Shown here: piece after piece, positions 43,898 to 52,578 of the stretch
Position numbering within the stretch: the first letter of the stretch is position 1
Layout of the letters: every line of letters begins with the position of its first letter
Source of the DNA: an uncultured Dorea sp.
GTDB taxonomy: Bacteria; Bacillota; Clostridia; Lachnospirales; Lachnospiraceae
Reading direction: 5' to 3'
Length of the DNA stretch: 64,000 nt
Assembly (NCBI RefSeq): GCF_934294775.1
Contig: NZ_CAKRAH010000007.1
Span: forward strand, 30,958 to 94,957
The notes under the pieces: model-generated
Database searches by the model: none
What the model saw: the letters and a program-made list of their open reading frames with translations, nothing else
Told to the model about the DNA's origin: nothing
Program-made: the position numbers and the translations under genes

Positions 43898-45439
43898 ATG
43901 AGCAATCGAGCAGCAGGCATCTTAATGCCAATCAGCAGTCTCCCATCAGAGTATGGAATTGGCTGTTTTTCAAAAAGTGCATATGAATTTGTAGACTGGT
44001 TAAAAAAAGCAGGACAGAGTTACTGGCAGATCCTGCCACTTGGACCGACAAGCTATGGAGATTCACCATATCAGTCATTCTCAACATTTGCAGGAAATCC
44101 GTACTTTATCGATCTGGATACACTGATCGAGGAAGGCGTCCTGACAAAAAAAGAATGTGATGCAGTAGACTGGGGAAGAGTAAAAGGGAGTATTGATTAT
44201 AAAAAGATATACGAAGGACGGTATCCACTTCTTCGTAAGGCATACGAAAGAAGTAAGGTTCAGGAGAATACAGGATATCAGAAATTCGTAGAAGAAAACA
44301 GCTGGTGGTTATCAGATTATGCCCTGTTCATGGCAGTAAAGGACAGATTTGGCGGCGTAGAGTGGAAGCAGTGGGCTGACGATATTAAGCTCCGCTGGGG
44401 ACCGGCAATGGATTATTACCGCGAGGAACTGTATTTTGACATCGAATTCCAGCAGTATATGCAGTTCAAGTTCTACGAGCAGTGGATGAAATTAAAAGCT
44501 TACGCCAACAAAAAAGGCATCCAGATCATCGGAGATATTCCGATCTATGTTGCGATGGATAGTGCGGACACATGGGCGCATCCGGAACTTTTCCAGTTAG
44601 ATGAGGAAAATGTACCGGTAGCAGTAGCAGGATGCCCGCCGGATGGATTCTCCGCAACAGGACAGTTATGGGGAAATCCTCTGTACCGCTGGGGATATCA
44701 CAGAGAAACCGGTTATCAGTGGTGGCTATCTCGTCTGTCTTATGTGTTCCGTCTGTATGATGTGGTAAGAATCGATCATTTCCGTGGATTTGATGAGTAT
44801 TTTTCTATTCCATACGGAGCAGAGACAGCAGTTGACGGACACTGGGAAAAAGGACCTGGTATTGAATTATTCTGGAGAGTGAGAGAAGCACTGGGAGAGA
44901 AACCGGTTATCGCAGAAGACCTTGGATATGTGACCGACACAGTACGTGACCTGGTAAGAGACAGTGGATTCCCGGGAATGAAGGTTCTGGAATTCGCATT
45001 CGACTCCAGAGATTCCGGATGTGCAAATGACTACCTTCCGCACAATTATCCGGAAAACAGTGTGGCATACACAGGTACACACGATAACGAGACACTGGTT
45101 GGCTGGTGGGGAAGCATCAGCAAAGAAGAGCAGAAACTTACCAGAGAATATCTGTGCGATACATATACACCGGAAAAAGAACTTTATAAGTCACTGATCA
45201 GTCTGGTTATGAGAAGCGCAGCAAAATTATGTGTGATCCCGATGCAGGATTATCTGGGACTGGATAACAGATACCGTATGAATACCCCATCGACAGTCGG
45301 AACAAACTGGAAATGGAGAATCAGAAAGAACCAGTTATCTGTAAGACTTCAGAAGGAAATTCATGGAATTGCACTTCGTTATGGAAGAATGAACTGGATA
45401 GAAGACGAAGAGGAAGCAGTTACAGTAACAGGAAAATAA
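43898..45439 (+). CDS. malQ: 4-alpha-glucanotransferase (amylomaltase)
   Basis: MalQ (GH77) transfers glucan chains between maltodextrins and releases glucose. The 513-residue protein has the N-terminal RAAGILMPISSLPSEYGIG, the VVRIDHFRGF motif with the catalytic Asp, PVIAEDLG with the acid/base Glu, and YTGTHDNETLVGW. AGGGGAA precedes the ATG. It is the last gene of the PTS operon, and cytoplasmic maltose processing fits the transporter. Confidence 0.97.
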   Translation: MSNRAAGILMPISSLPSEYGIGCFSKSAYEFVDWLKKAGQSYWQILPLGPTSYGDSPYQSFSTFAGNPYFIDLDTLIEEGVLTKKECDAVDWGRVKGSIDYKKIYEGRYPLLRKAYERSKVQENTGYQKFVEENSWWLSDYALFMAVKDRFGGVEWKQWADDIKLRWGPAMDYYREELYFDIEFQQYMQFKFYEQWMKLKAYANKKGIQIIGDIPIYVAMDSADTWAHPELFQLDEENVPVAVAGCPPDGFSATGQLWGNPLYRWGYHRETGYQWWLSRLSYVFRLYDVVRIDHFRGFDEYFSIPYGAETAVDGHWEKGPGIELFWRVREALGEKPVIAEDLGYVTDTVRDLVRDSGFPGMKVLEFAFDSRDSGCANDYLPHNYPENSVAYTGTHDNETLVGWWGSISKEEQKLTREYLCDTYTPEKELYKSLISLVMRSAAKLCVIPMQDYLGLDNRYRMNTPSTVGTNWKWRIRKNQLSVRLQKEIHGIALRYGRMNWIEDEEEAVTVTGK

Positions 45440-45450
45440 AATAAAGAGAT

Positions 45451-45496
45451 GAAAAAGTGTGTTACAATAATTACAATACAGTAACACGCTTTTTTT
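45451..45496 (+). terminator. terminator of malQ
   Basis: AAAAAG-t-GTGTTAC pairs with GTAACAC-g-CTTTTTT around an AT-rich loop. A repeat fragment (45497-45525) begins inside its T-run. Confidence 0.85.
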
Positions 45497-45525
45497 ATAC
45501 CAAAGTATGCAAGAGAAGTTACCAG
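45497..45525 (+). repeat. dispersed terminator-associated repeat, fragment g
   Basis: TATACCAAAGTATGCAAGAG followed by AAGTTACCAG. The left end is nearly identical to copies f and d; the palindromic centre is degraded. Confidence 0.6.
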
Positions 45526-45593
45526 AATATGGGAAAGACGCTGTAACAGTGGTATATCAGACAAGTGTGAATAAAGAATAAAGGTGGAACTGC

Positions 45594-46787
45594 ATGGAAT
45601 ATAATATGAATCTGCTTGCAAAACTTCTACATACATCTATTTCAAGACTCGATCCAGAGAGAAATATAATAAAAATATATGGTAATCTGACAGATTTTCA
45701 TATCGATTACGTAGTGAAAAAATACAGAGAAGAAAAAAAGGATACAAAAAACGTACCATATCTTATTAATCTGTGTCCGGGCGTAACAACGGCAGTAATT
45801 GAGGATGCAGAAAGTGGACTATATCTGATCGGTCCGGTATCCTTCGCAGAATATGAGCAGGCAGATCTGCAAAAATTCATGACACAGGAGTGTGGGATTC
45901 AGAAAGATTCGTTTGTGCTTCCAAAGATTCCATATTGTAGCCGGGACCGGTTCGGTACGACGGTACTGCTTGCATATCATATGCTGACAGGAGCAGAATT
46001 ATCACTGGAAGATCTCTGGAGAGAGAATGGGGAAAAAGTAAACGAAGATCATATCCATGAACGTAAAGTCGGCTCTGTATTATTTGATCGTATGGAGTTT
46101 GAAAACCCACATAATCCATATGATCAGGAAGTAAGAGAACTGAATAGTATAAGAAATGGAGACATGGAAAGTTTCCAGAAAAGCTTAAGGGAAACATATG
46201 CGGGATCAGAAGGACGACTTTCAGAAAACCAGATCCGTCAGGAAAAGAACATTGCCATCTGTGTGATCACGTTGGCGTCCCGTGCAGCAATTGAAGGAGG
46301 CGTCCTCACGGAAATGGCGTTTTCCATGGTAGATGCATATATTATGCAGGTGGAAAAGATGTCAAATATTGTCGAAATACGCTCGTTCATGAGAAAAGCG
46401 GAACAGACATTTCTGGAAAGAGTACAGGAAAATAAAAAGCCGAAAGTAAAAAATATGCTGGTAGAAGATACAAAAAAATACATTTTTCAACATTTACACA
46501 GCAAAATTGAGATCGGAAATATTGGAAATGAAATAGGAGCCAATACAACTTATCTGTCAGAATTATTTCACAAGACGGAAGGAATCACGATTCAGAAATA
46601 CATTCAAAGAGAAAAAATCAAGCTTGCAAAAAACATGTTACAGTATTCGGAATACAAGACAGAAGATATAGCAAACTATCTTGGATTTTGCTCTCAGAGC
46701 TACTTTGGAAAGATTTTCCGGGAGTACGAAAATCTGACACCGAATCAATTTCGTAAAAAATATGGAAGAAATACCAGAAATAAATGA
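45594..46787 (+). CDS. AraC-family transcriptional regulator
   Basis: The 397-residue protein has an N-terminal part of about 290 residues without a family I can name (a sensory domain by position) and a C-terminal AraC double helix-turn-helix (about 295-392: IGANTTYLSELFHKTEG, KTEDIANYLGFCSQSYFGKIF, LTPNQFRKKYG). It lies directly upstream of, and in the same direction as, the GPH symporter and beta-galactosidase genes, so it is probably their activator. AAAGGTGG precedes ATG 45594. Confidence 0.9.
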   Translation: MEYNMNLLAKLLHTSISRLDPERNIIKIYGNLTDFHIDYVVKKYREEKKDTKNVPYLINLCPGVTTAVIEDAESGLYLIGPVSFAEYEQADLQKFMTQECGIQKDSFVLPKIPYCSRDRFGTTVLLAYHMLTGAELSLEDLWRENGEKVNEDHIHERKVGSVLFDRMEFENPHNPYDQEVRELNSIRNGDMESFQKSLRETYAGSEGRLSENQIRQEKNIAICVITLASRAAIEGGVLTEMAFSMVDAYIMQVEKMSNIVEIRSFMRKAEQTFLERVQENKKPKVKNMLVEDTKKYIFQHLHSKIEIGNIGNEIGANTTYLSELFHKTEGITIQKYIQREKIKLAKNMLQYSEYKTEDIANYLGFCSQSYFGKIFREYENLTPNQFRKKYGRNTRNK

Positions 46788-46868
46788 TAAATGAACGAAA
46801 TAATTGATAGATTATTCTCTGACTGATTGATAAGATAATGCTATCAAAAAAGAAAGGGAGAAAATAAG

Positions 46869-48239
46869 ATGTCACAAAATGTAACAGATAGTAATGGAAA
46901 AATAAGTGTAAAAGAACGTATTGCTTATGGATTTGGAGATTTCTCAAGCAATATTATGTATTCAGCAATGTCCGCATTTCTGATGTTCTATTATACAGAT
47001 ATTGTCGGCGTAGGAGCGGCAGCGGTCGGAGTGATCATGCTATGTTCCAGACTATTTGACGGAGTCAGTGATCTGATCATGGGGATCATCATCGACAGAA
47101 CCAATTCAAAATACGGAAAAGCGAGAGTATGGATTTTAAGGCTGGTGATTCCGTATGCGATCGGTACGGTTCTTTTATTCGCAGTGCCGACAGGTTGGAC
47201 ACAGACGGCAAAGCTGATCTACATATTCTTCAGTTATAACCTTGCATTTACTGTATTATTTACAGGAATCAATCTTCCGTATGCAACACTGACAGCACTG
47301 ATGACACAGAATCAGTATGAAAGATCAGTACTTAGCATCTTCCGTATGATCCTTGCGACAACAGGAACATTATTCATTAAGACCTGTACATTACCAGTTG
47401 TAAAATTCTTTGGAAATGATGCACATGCATGGACATATACATTTATCGTGTTTGGTATTTTAGAGATCATCACATTTATGATTACATTCTTTGGAACAAA
47501 AGAACGTGTTGGAAATGATCCAGAAGCGAAGAAAGAGAATGTTTCAGTTAAAGATGGATTTAAAGCACTTCTAAAGAATAAATACTGGTTTATGGCAACA
47601 TTGAACCTGATTCTGATTTTCGTTGCACAGGGTGTGAATGGATCGGCAGAAGTATATTATACAAAGAATGTACTTGGTAACAGTAACCTGATCGGAACAT
47701 TTTCGGTAGCACTTCAGGTAACACAGATTATTTGTATGTTCTTCATTGCAATCTTTGTTAAGAAATATGGAAAGAGAAATGTTCTGATGGCAGGAGCCGC
47801 AATTATGATCATCGGATATGGAATTATGGCTGTTGCGGGAACTAGCGTACCGGTACTGATTATTGGATGTGCGGCAAGAGGAATCGGTAACTCGGGAATC
47901 TCGGCTTGTATGTTTGCAATGGTTACAGATACGATCGAATATGGTGAGTGGAAGACTGGCGTACGTACAGAAGGACTGATCAACAGTGCAGCAAGTTTCG
48001 GACAGAAGTTAGGAAACGGACTCAGTACAGTACTTCTTGGAGTAATTCTGAATATCGGAGGATATGTAGGTTCTGCGAAAGTACAGACAAGTGGTGCACT
48101 TACGGCAATCAAAGCAGGATATATCTATGTGCCGATTATATTGACAATGATCCAGATCGGAGTACTGTATTTTTATCATCTGGATAAAGAATATGAAGGT
48201 ATTCTGTCAGACTTAAACGAACGTAAGGCAGCAAAATAA
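46869..48239 (+). CDS. GPH-family sugar:cation symporter
   Basis: The 456-residue membrane protein has twelve predicted membrane segments and the glycoside-pentoside-hexuronide pattern: KERIAYGFGDFSSNIMYSA at the start, FDGVSDLIMGIIIDRTNSKYGK between TM2 and TM3, and EYGEWKTGVRTEGL in the C-terminal half. It imports a glycoside, probably a galactoside, with Na+ or H+. GH42 follows after 33 nt. Confidence 0.92.
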   Translation: MSQNVTDSNGKISVKERIAYGFGDFSSNIMYSAMSAFLMFYYTDIVGVGAAAVGVIMLCSRLFDGVSDLIMGIIIDRTNSKYGKARVWILRLVIPYAIGTVLLFAVPTGWTQTAKLIYIFFSYNLAFTVLFTGINLPYATLTALMTQNQYERSVLSIFRMILATTGTLFIKTCTLPVVKFFGNDAHAWTYTFIVFGILEIITFMITFFGTKERVGNDPEAKKENVSVKDGFKALLKNKYWFMATLNLILIFVAQGVNGSAEVYYTKNVLGNSNLIGTFSVALQVTQIICMFFIAIFVKKYGKRNVLMAGAAIMIIGYGIMAVAGTSVPVLIIGCAARGIGNSGISACMFAMVTDTIEYGEWKTGVRTEGLINSAASFGQKLGNGLSTVLLGVILNIGGYVGSAKVQTSGALTAIKAGYIYVPIILTMIQIGVLYFYHLDKEYEGILSDLNERKAAK

Positions 48240-48272
48240 GAGTCAGATAAAAAGATTGAAGGGGAATAAATA

Positions 48273-50282
48273 ATGGAAAAGCTAATTTATGGAACTGCAT
48301 ATTATGATGAATATATGCCGTATGACAGACTTGCAGAAGATGTAAGAATGATGAAAAAAGCAGGCATCAATACAGTCAGGATTGCAGAATCGACATGGAG
48401 TACCTGTGAGCCGCAGGAAGGGGTTTTTGATTTTTCGCATGTGGAACGTGTGCTGGATGCGATGGAAAAAGAAGGAATCCAGGTGATCATTGGGACTCCG
48501 ACGTATGCGGTTCCAACCTGGATGGTAAAAACATATCCGGATGTCATTGCAGCAACAAAACAAGGACAAGGCATCTATGGTGCAAGGCAGATTATGGATA
48601 TTACACATCCGGTTTACCGCTTTTATGCAGAACGTGTGATCCGTAAGCTGATGGAAGTATCTGCACATAGAAAATGCGTCATAGGTTTTCAGGTGGATAA
48701 TGAGACAAAATATTATGGAACAGCAGGAAAGAATGTACAGCTTGGTTTTATAAAATATTTAAGAAAAAAATTCCACGATGATCTGGATGCGATGAATCAT
48801 GAATTCGGATTGGATTATTGGAGTAACAGGATTAATGCATGGGAAGATTTTCCGGATGTAAGAGGTACGATTAACGGAAGTCTGGGGGCAGAGTTTGAAA
48901 AGTATCAGAGAAGCTTGGTGGATGAATTCCTTGGATGGCAGGCGGATATTGTGTCGGAATATAAAAGACCGGATCAGTTTATTACACACAACTTTGATTT
49001 TGAGTGGCGAGGATATTCATATGGTGTACAGCCTGATGTCAGTCACTTCAAGGCAGCAAAGAAGCTTACAATGGCAGGCGTTGATATCTATCATCCGACG
49101 CAGGATGATTTGACCGGTATCGAGATTGCATTTGGCGGCGATATGACAAGATGCCTGAAAAATGATAATTATCTGGTTCTTGAAACAGAGGCTCAGGGCT
49201 ATCCTGGATGGACACCATATAAAGGCCAGTTAAGACTTCAGGCATACAGCCATCTGGCATCCGGGGCAAATGGTGTAATGTACTGGCACTGGCATTCAAT
49301 CCACAATTCCTTTGAAACTTATTGGAAAGGAATTTTAAGCCATGATTTCAAGGAAAATGCGGTGTATAAAGAAGCTCAGATAATAGGAAATGAATGGGCA
49401 GAATACAGTGATAAGCTTTGCGGACTTAAAAAAGAAAATAAAGTTGCAATCATGGTAAGTAATGAAGCATTAACAGCACTTAACTGGTTTGGAATTGAGG
49501 CGACAGCAGCAGGAAATGAAGGTATCCGTTATAACGATGTAGTAAGATGGATCTATGATGCACTATATAAAATAAATGTGGAATGCGACTTCATCTGGCC
49601 GGAAAGCCAGAACATCGAAAATTATGATGTAATCATTTTACCTGCACTTTATGCAGTAGAAGAAAAAGTTCTGAATCGTCTGAAAGAATATGTAAAACAG
49701 GGCGGTACACTGGTTTCAACCTTTAAGACAGGATTTGCCAATGAAAATGTAAAAGTCTATGCAGATGATCAGCCTCATAACATGACAGATGTATTTGGGA
49801 TGCATTATCAGCAGTTTACATTCCCGAAAAAAGTTACATTATCAGGAATGGGAGAGGTTCATCCGGAAGCAGAAGTATTCATGGAATTACTGATTCCGGA
49901 TACGGCAAATGTACTTTCTTCTTATGAACATTATAATTGGAAAGAATACGCGGCAATTACAGAAAATCAGTATGGAGACGGATATGCATATCATATCGGA
50001 TGTATGTTTGAAGAAGCGGAATTACAGAGACTCTTCAGATATATACTGGAAAAAGCAGGTGTATCCTGTGAAGAAAAAGCAACATTCCCGTTGATTATAA
50101 GAAAAGGGAAGAATGCACAGGGAAAAGAGGTTACATTTTATCTGAATTATTCGAAACAAGAACAAAGCATCGTACTGGAGCTGGAAGAAGAAGTTGTGAT
50201 TGCGAAAGGCAGCCAGGAGAACTGTGTGGCAGATAGAAGCTATGTACTGGAACCATGGGGCGTATGTGTGACAGAGAGATAA
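48273..50282 (+). CDS. beta-galactosidase, GH42
   Basis: The 669-residue glycosidase starts with the TIM barrel (YGTAYYDEYMPYDRLAEDV, TVRIAESTWSTCEPQEG). The acid/base is Glu144 in FQVDNET, and the likely nucleophile is Glu304 in LVLETEAQ, followed by the GQLRLQAY motif. A trimerisation-like middle domain and a beta-rich C-terminal domain follow. No signal peptide, so it hydrolyses imported beta-galactosides in the cytoplasm. GH42 enzymes often prefer galacto-oligosaccharides over lactose. Coupled to the GPH symporter and AraC regulator. A terminator follows. Confidence 0.94.
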   Translation: MEKLIYGTAYYDEYMPYDRLAEDVRMMKKAGINTVRIAESTWSTCEPQEGVFDFSHVERVLDAMEKEGIQVIIGTPTYAVPTWMVKTYPDVIAATKQGQGIYGARQIMDITHPVYRFYAERVIRKLMEVSAHRKCVIGFQVDNETKYYGTAGKNVQLGFIKYLRKKFHDDLDAMNHEFGLDYWSNRINAWEDFPDVRGTINGSLGAEFEKYQRSLVDEFLGWQADIVSEYKRPDQFITHNFDFEWRGYSYGVQPDVSHFKAAKKLTMAGVDIYHPTQDDLTGIEIAFGGDMTRCLKNDNYLVLETEAQGYPGWTPYKGQLRLQAYSHLASGANGVMYWHWHSIHNSFETYWKGILSHDFKENAVYKEAQIIGNEWAEYSDKLCGLKKENKVAIMVSNEALTALNWFGIEATAAGNEGIRYNDVVRWIYDALYKINVECDFIWPESQNIENYDVIILPALYAVEEKVLNRLKEYVKQGGTLVSTFKTGFANENVKVYADDQPHNMTDVFGMHYQQFTFPKKVTLSGMGEVHPEAEVFMELLIPDTANVLSSYEHYNWKEYAAITENQYGDGYAYHIGCMFEEAELQRLFRYILEKAGVSCEEKATFPLIIRKGKNAQGKEVTFYLNYSKQEQSIVLELEEEVVIAKGSQENCVADRSYVLEPWGVCVTER

Positions 50283-50329
50283 GATAAATGAAATATAAAA
50301 AATGATCTGAAATCAGATAACAGATATAA

Positions 50330-50364
50330 AAAGGGCAGATATCGTTGCGTGATATCTGCCCTTT
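50330..50364. terminator. bidirectional terminator after GH42
   Basis: An 11-bp perfect stem (GGGCAGATATC/GATATCTGCCC) flanked by A and T runs. It also serves the convergent PrdA-module gene. Confidence 0.85.
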
Positions 50365-50367
50365 AGA

Positions 50368-50409
50368 GTTGTCATAATGGATTAAGAAGCTGCCAGAGGC
50401 AGGAACTTC
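50368..50409. repeat. dispersed terminator-associated palindromic repeat, copy c
   Basis: GAAGCTGCCAGAGGCAGGAACTTC, the palindromic core of the family, starts a few bases after the terminator between convergent genes. Confidence 0.55.
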
Positions 50410-50416
50410 ATAATTA

Positions 50417-50830
50417 CTAGATAGGAAGCTCAAGATAAATATCTTTTCCTTCTTTAATAGAGATTACTACCTTACCATGTTTGATAGTAGTAACAGCACC
50501 CTGAACGCTTGCAACAGGTGCAGCTTCTGCTGGAGCTTCTTCTTCTGCAGGAGCTTCGTCAGCAGCTAATTCATCATCAGATTTGAATCCCTCTACGTTG
50601 TCTGCTGTCAGTGGACAGAGAGAATCACTTGTCTTTGTTAATTTTGCCCCAAGAACCTGTCCGATTTTCAGACATCCGTCCAGATTTAAAAGTCCAGAAT
50701 CTACTAATTCGTCGAAGATTGCCGGATCCTCTAAGTTTGCAGGTTCAATTGTGATTCCGCCCTCTGCCCTACAACATAATACGGCAGGGTCATTTGCATG
50801 AGCTTTCGCTGTTTCAGCTGTAATTGACAT
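50417..50830 (-). CDS. free-standing PrdA N-terminal-module protein
   Basis: This 137-residue protein is collinear with PrdA residues 1-133. The first 80 residues are almost identical, keeping the CC pair, NLEDPAIFDxLVDSGLLNLDGC and DSLCPLT; one PrdA cysteine (KTCDSL) is serine here. An Ala/Glu-rich linker leads to GKDIYLELPI and stop, exactly where PrdA has GKDINLEIPV before its second linker. Codons differ at many synonymous sites, so it is an old, maintained duplicate and not a recent fragment. It has an AGGAGG site, its own promoter and a terminator. Proposed role (inference): electron transfer or partner docking for proline reductase, or binding in place of PrdA. Confidence 0.85.
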   Translation of the reverse strand: MSITAETAKAHANDPAVLCCRAEGGITIEPANLEDPAIFDELVDSGLLNLDGCLKIGQVLGAKLTKTSDSLCPLTADNVEGFKSDDELAADEAPAEEEAPAEAAPVASVQGAVTTIKHGKVVISIKEGKDIYLELPI

Positions 50831-50873
50831 ACCGAATACCTCCTAATAAAATTTATATTTATTTTCTATGAAT
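50831..50873 (-). promoter_or_regulatory. 5' UTR and RBS of the PrdA-module gene
   Basis: On the minus strand TTAGGAGGTATTCGGT leads into ATG 50830, giving a strong and well-spaced ribosome binding site. Unlike prdA there is no -24/-12 element. Confidence 0.6.
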
Positions 50874-50903
50874 AGTATAGGCTTTTATTCATAAATTTTC
50901 CAA
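50874..50903 (-). promoter_or_regulatory. sigma-A promoter of the PrdA-module gene
   Basis: On the minus strand TTGGAA, an 18-nt spacer and TATACT, about 40 nt before the start codon. This points to expression independent of the sigma-54-type prdA promoter. Confidence 0.6.
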
Positions 50904-50999
50904 TTGCTTTTTTCTATAATAAAGAATACATATAGAAAATGATAATAGAAAAGAAAGATGATTTATAGATATATTCTATAAACACATGAGAATAACCGA

Positions 51000-51029
51000 T
51001 TGGTAATTTCAATAAAACAGGCATATAAT
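51000..51029 (+). promoter_or_regulatory. candidate promoter of the hairpin RNA at 51037
   Basis: TTGGTA (51000-51005), 18 nt, TATAAT (51024-51029). Confidence 0.45.
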
Positions 51030-51036
51030 GTAATCA

Positions 51037-51137
51037 AACGATAATATTGTTCGTGGCAAGGATCAGCCACATTCCCTTCTAAGAGCCCTTTTCCTGAAGG
51101 TGTCGGACCCAAGACGACATTTCCAGGAAAAGGGCTT
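51037..51137 (+). ncRNA. candidate structured RNA or leader upstream of mutY
   Basis: Two hairpins follow a promoter-like sequence: GTGGC/GCCAC (51053-51070) and a long one with 13 perfect pairs, AGCCCTTTTCCTG (51084-51096) with CAGGAAAAGGGCT (51124-51136), containing an inner TGTCG/CGACA. There is no coding potential. It could be a small RNA, or the 5' leader of mutY 170 nt downstream. No proper T-run follows (only TTTGACG). The family is not recognised. Confidence 0.4.
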
Positions 51138-51306
51138 TGACGTTATATAGAAATGTAAGTTATAATAAATCCGATAGTATGTTCGAAAATATAAAGTAAT
51201 GAGAATTACAGAAGAAACATACCAGAGGGTGTCTGAAAATATGAAGTATAGCAGAAATCATTGAGTGAATAATGTACGAATGGTAATAAAAAGAATTAAT
51301 ATATAA

Positions 51307-52440
51307 ATGAAGGATATAAAAGCTGTGAAAATAAAAGAAAGAAAAAATCAAACAGATAATAATATGGATTCACAAAAAACGGATAAGCTGGCCGATATCG
51401 TAATTCCGCTGACAGACTGGTACAGAAAGAATAAGCGTGACCTTCCGTGGCGCCACAACCCGGATGCGTACCGCGTATGGGTATCAGAGATCATGCTGCA
51501 GCAGACAAGAGTAGAAGCAGTAAAAGGCTATTATGACAGGTTCTTAAAAGCACTTCCGACGGTAAAAGATCTGGCGGAAGCACAGGAAGATAAGCTGTTA
51601 AAGCTATGGGAAGGACTTGGATACTATAACCGTGTAAGAAACATGCAAAAAGCAGCACAGCAGATCATGGTGGATTATCATGGTATATTTCCGGATACTT
51701 ATGAGGAAATACTGAAACTAAAAGGGATCGGGAATTATACAGCAGGAGCCATCAGCGCATTTGCCTATGGAATCCCAAAACCAGCAGTGGACGGGAATGT
51801 ACTCAGGGTAATATCAAGAATCATCGGAAGTTACGAAGACATTATGAAGCAAAGCGTCAGAAAAAAGATAGAAACAGCACTAGAAGGAATCATTCCGGAA
51901 AATGCGGCGAGTGATTTTAACCAGGGACTGATCGAACTTGGCGCAATTGTATGTGTGCCAAATGGAGAGCCAAAATGCGAAGAATGTCCGGTGAAAGAAA
52001 TGTGTGTGGCACACAAAGAAGATCTGACCGCTGAGATACCAGTGAAAAAGAAAGCGAAAGCCCGGAAAATTGAAGATAGAACAGTTCTTATTTTCAAAGA
52101 TGATGATAAGATCGCCATCCGTAAACGACCGGCAAAAGGATTGCTTGCAGGACTATATGAATTCCCGAATCTGGATGGACACTTATCCATGGATGAGGTA
52201 ACGGAATATAGTAAGAACATCGGTCTCATGCCAGTAAGAGTACAGAAGCTTCCAGAAGCAAAGCATATTTTCAGCCACATAGAATGGCATATAACAGGCT
52301 ATGAAGTGATCGTGGATGAACTGGAAAAGACGAATGAAAAAGGATTTTTATTCATCCACCCGGAACAGATAAAGAAGGAATATTCGATCCCGTCGGCATT
52401 TGAAAAATATACGGTTTATGCAGGGATTGAGCGGAGATAA
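51307..52440 (+). CDS. mutY: A/G-specific adenine glycosylase
   Basis: MutY removes adenine mispaired with 8-oxoguanine. The protein has the HhH-GPD core with the catalytic Glu in SEIMLQQTRV, the helix-hairpin-helix LKGIGNYTAGAISAFAYG, and Asp in VDGNVLRV. The 4Fe-4S ligands are in the pattern C-x6-C-x2-C-x5-C (CVPNGEPKCEECPVKEMC). A C-terminal NUDIX-like 8-oxoG recognition domain follows. The start is uncertain: ATG 51307 gives 377 residues, but the first 20 are lysine-rich and have no clear ribosome binding site. ATG 51364 (MDSQKTDK) is a likely alternative. Confidence 0.93.
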   Translation: MKDIKAVKIKERKNQTDNNMDSQKTDKLADIVIPLTDWYRKNKRDLPWRHNPDAYRVWVSEIMLQQTRVEAVKGYYDRFLKALPTVKDLAEAQEDKLLKLWEGLGYYNRVRNMQKAAQQIMVDYHGIFPDTYEEILKLKGIGNYTAGAISAFAYGIPKPAVDGNVLRVISRIIGSYEDIMKQSVRKKIETALEGIIPENAASDFNQGLIELGAIVCVPNGEPKCEECPVKEMCVAHKEDLTAEIPVKKKAKARKIEDRTVLIFKDDDKIAIRKRPAKGLLAGLYEFPNLDGHLSMDEVTEYSKNIGLMPVRVQKLPEAKHIFSHIEWHITGYEVIVDELEKTNEKGFLFIHPEQIKKEYSIPSAFEKYTVYAGIERR

Positions 52441-52578
52441 ATTTTTGAATGTAATTCCTGGTTTTATGCTATAATTAATATAGATTATTGGAGAAAATTG
52501 AAAATTCTGATTTTTGAGACATGATAATGGACTATTAAAATTTGATATATCAAAGAGAAGACAAAAAGGAGGGAGAAA

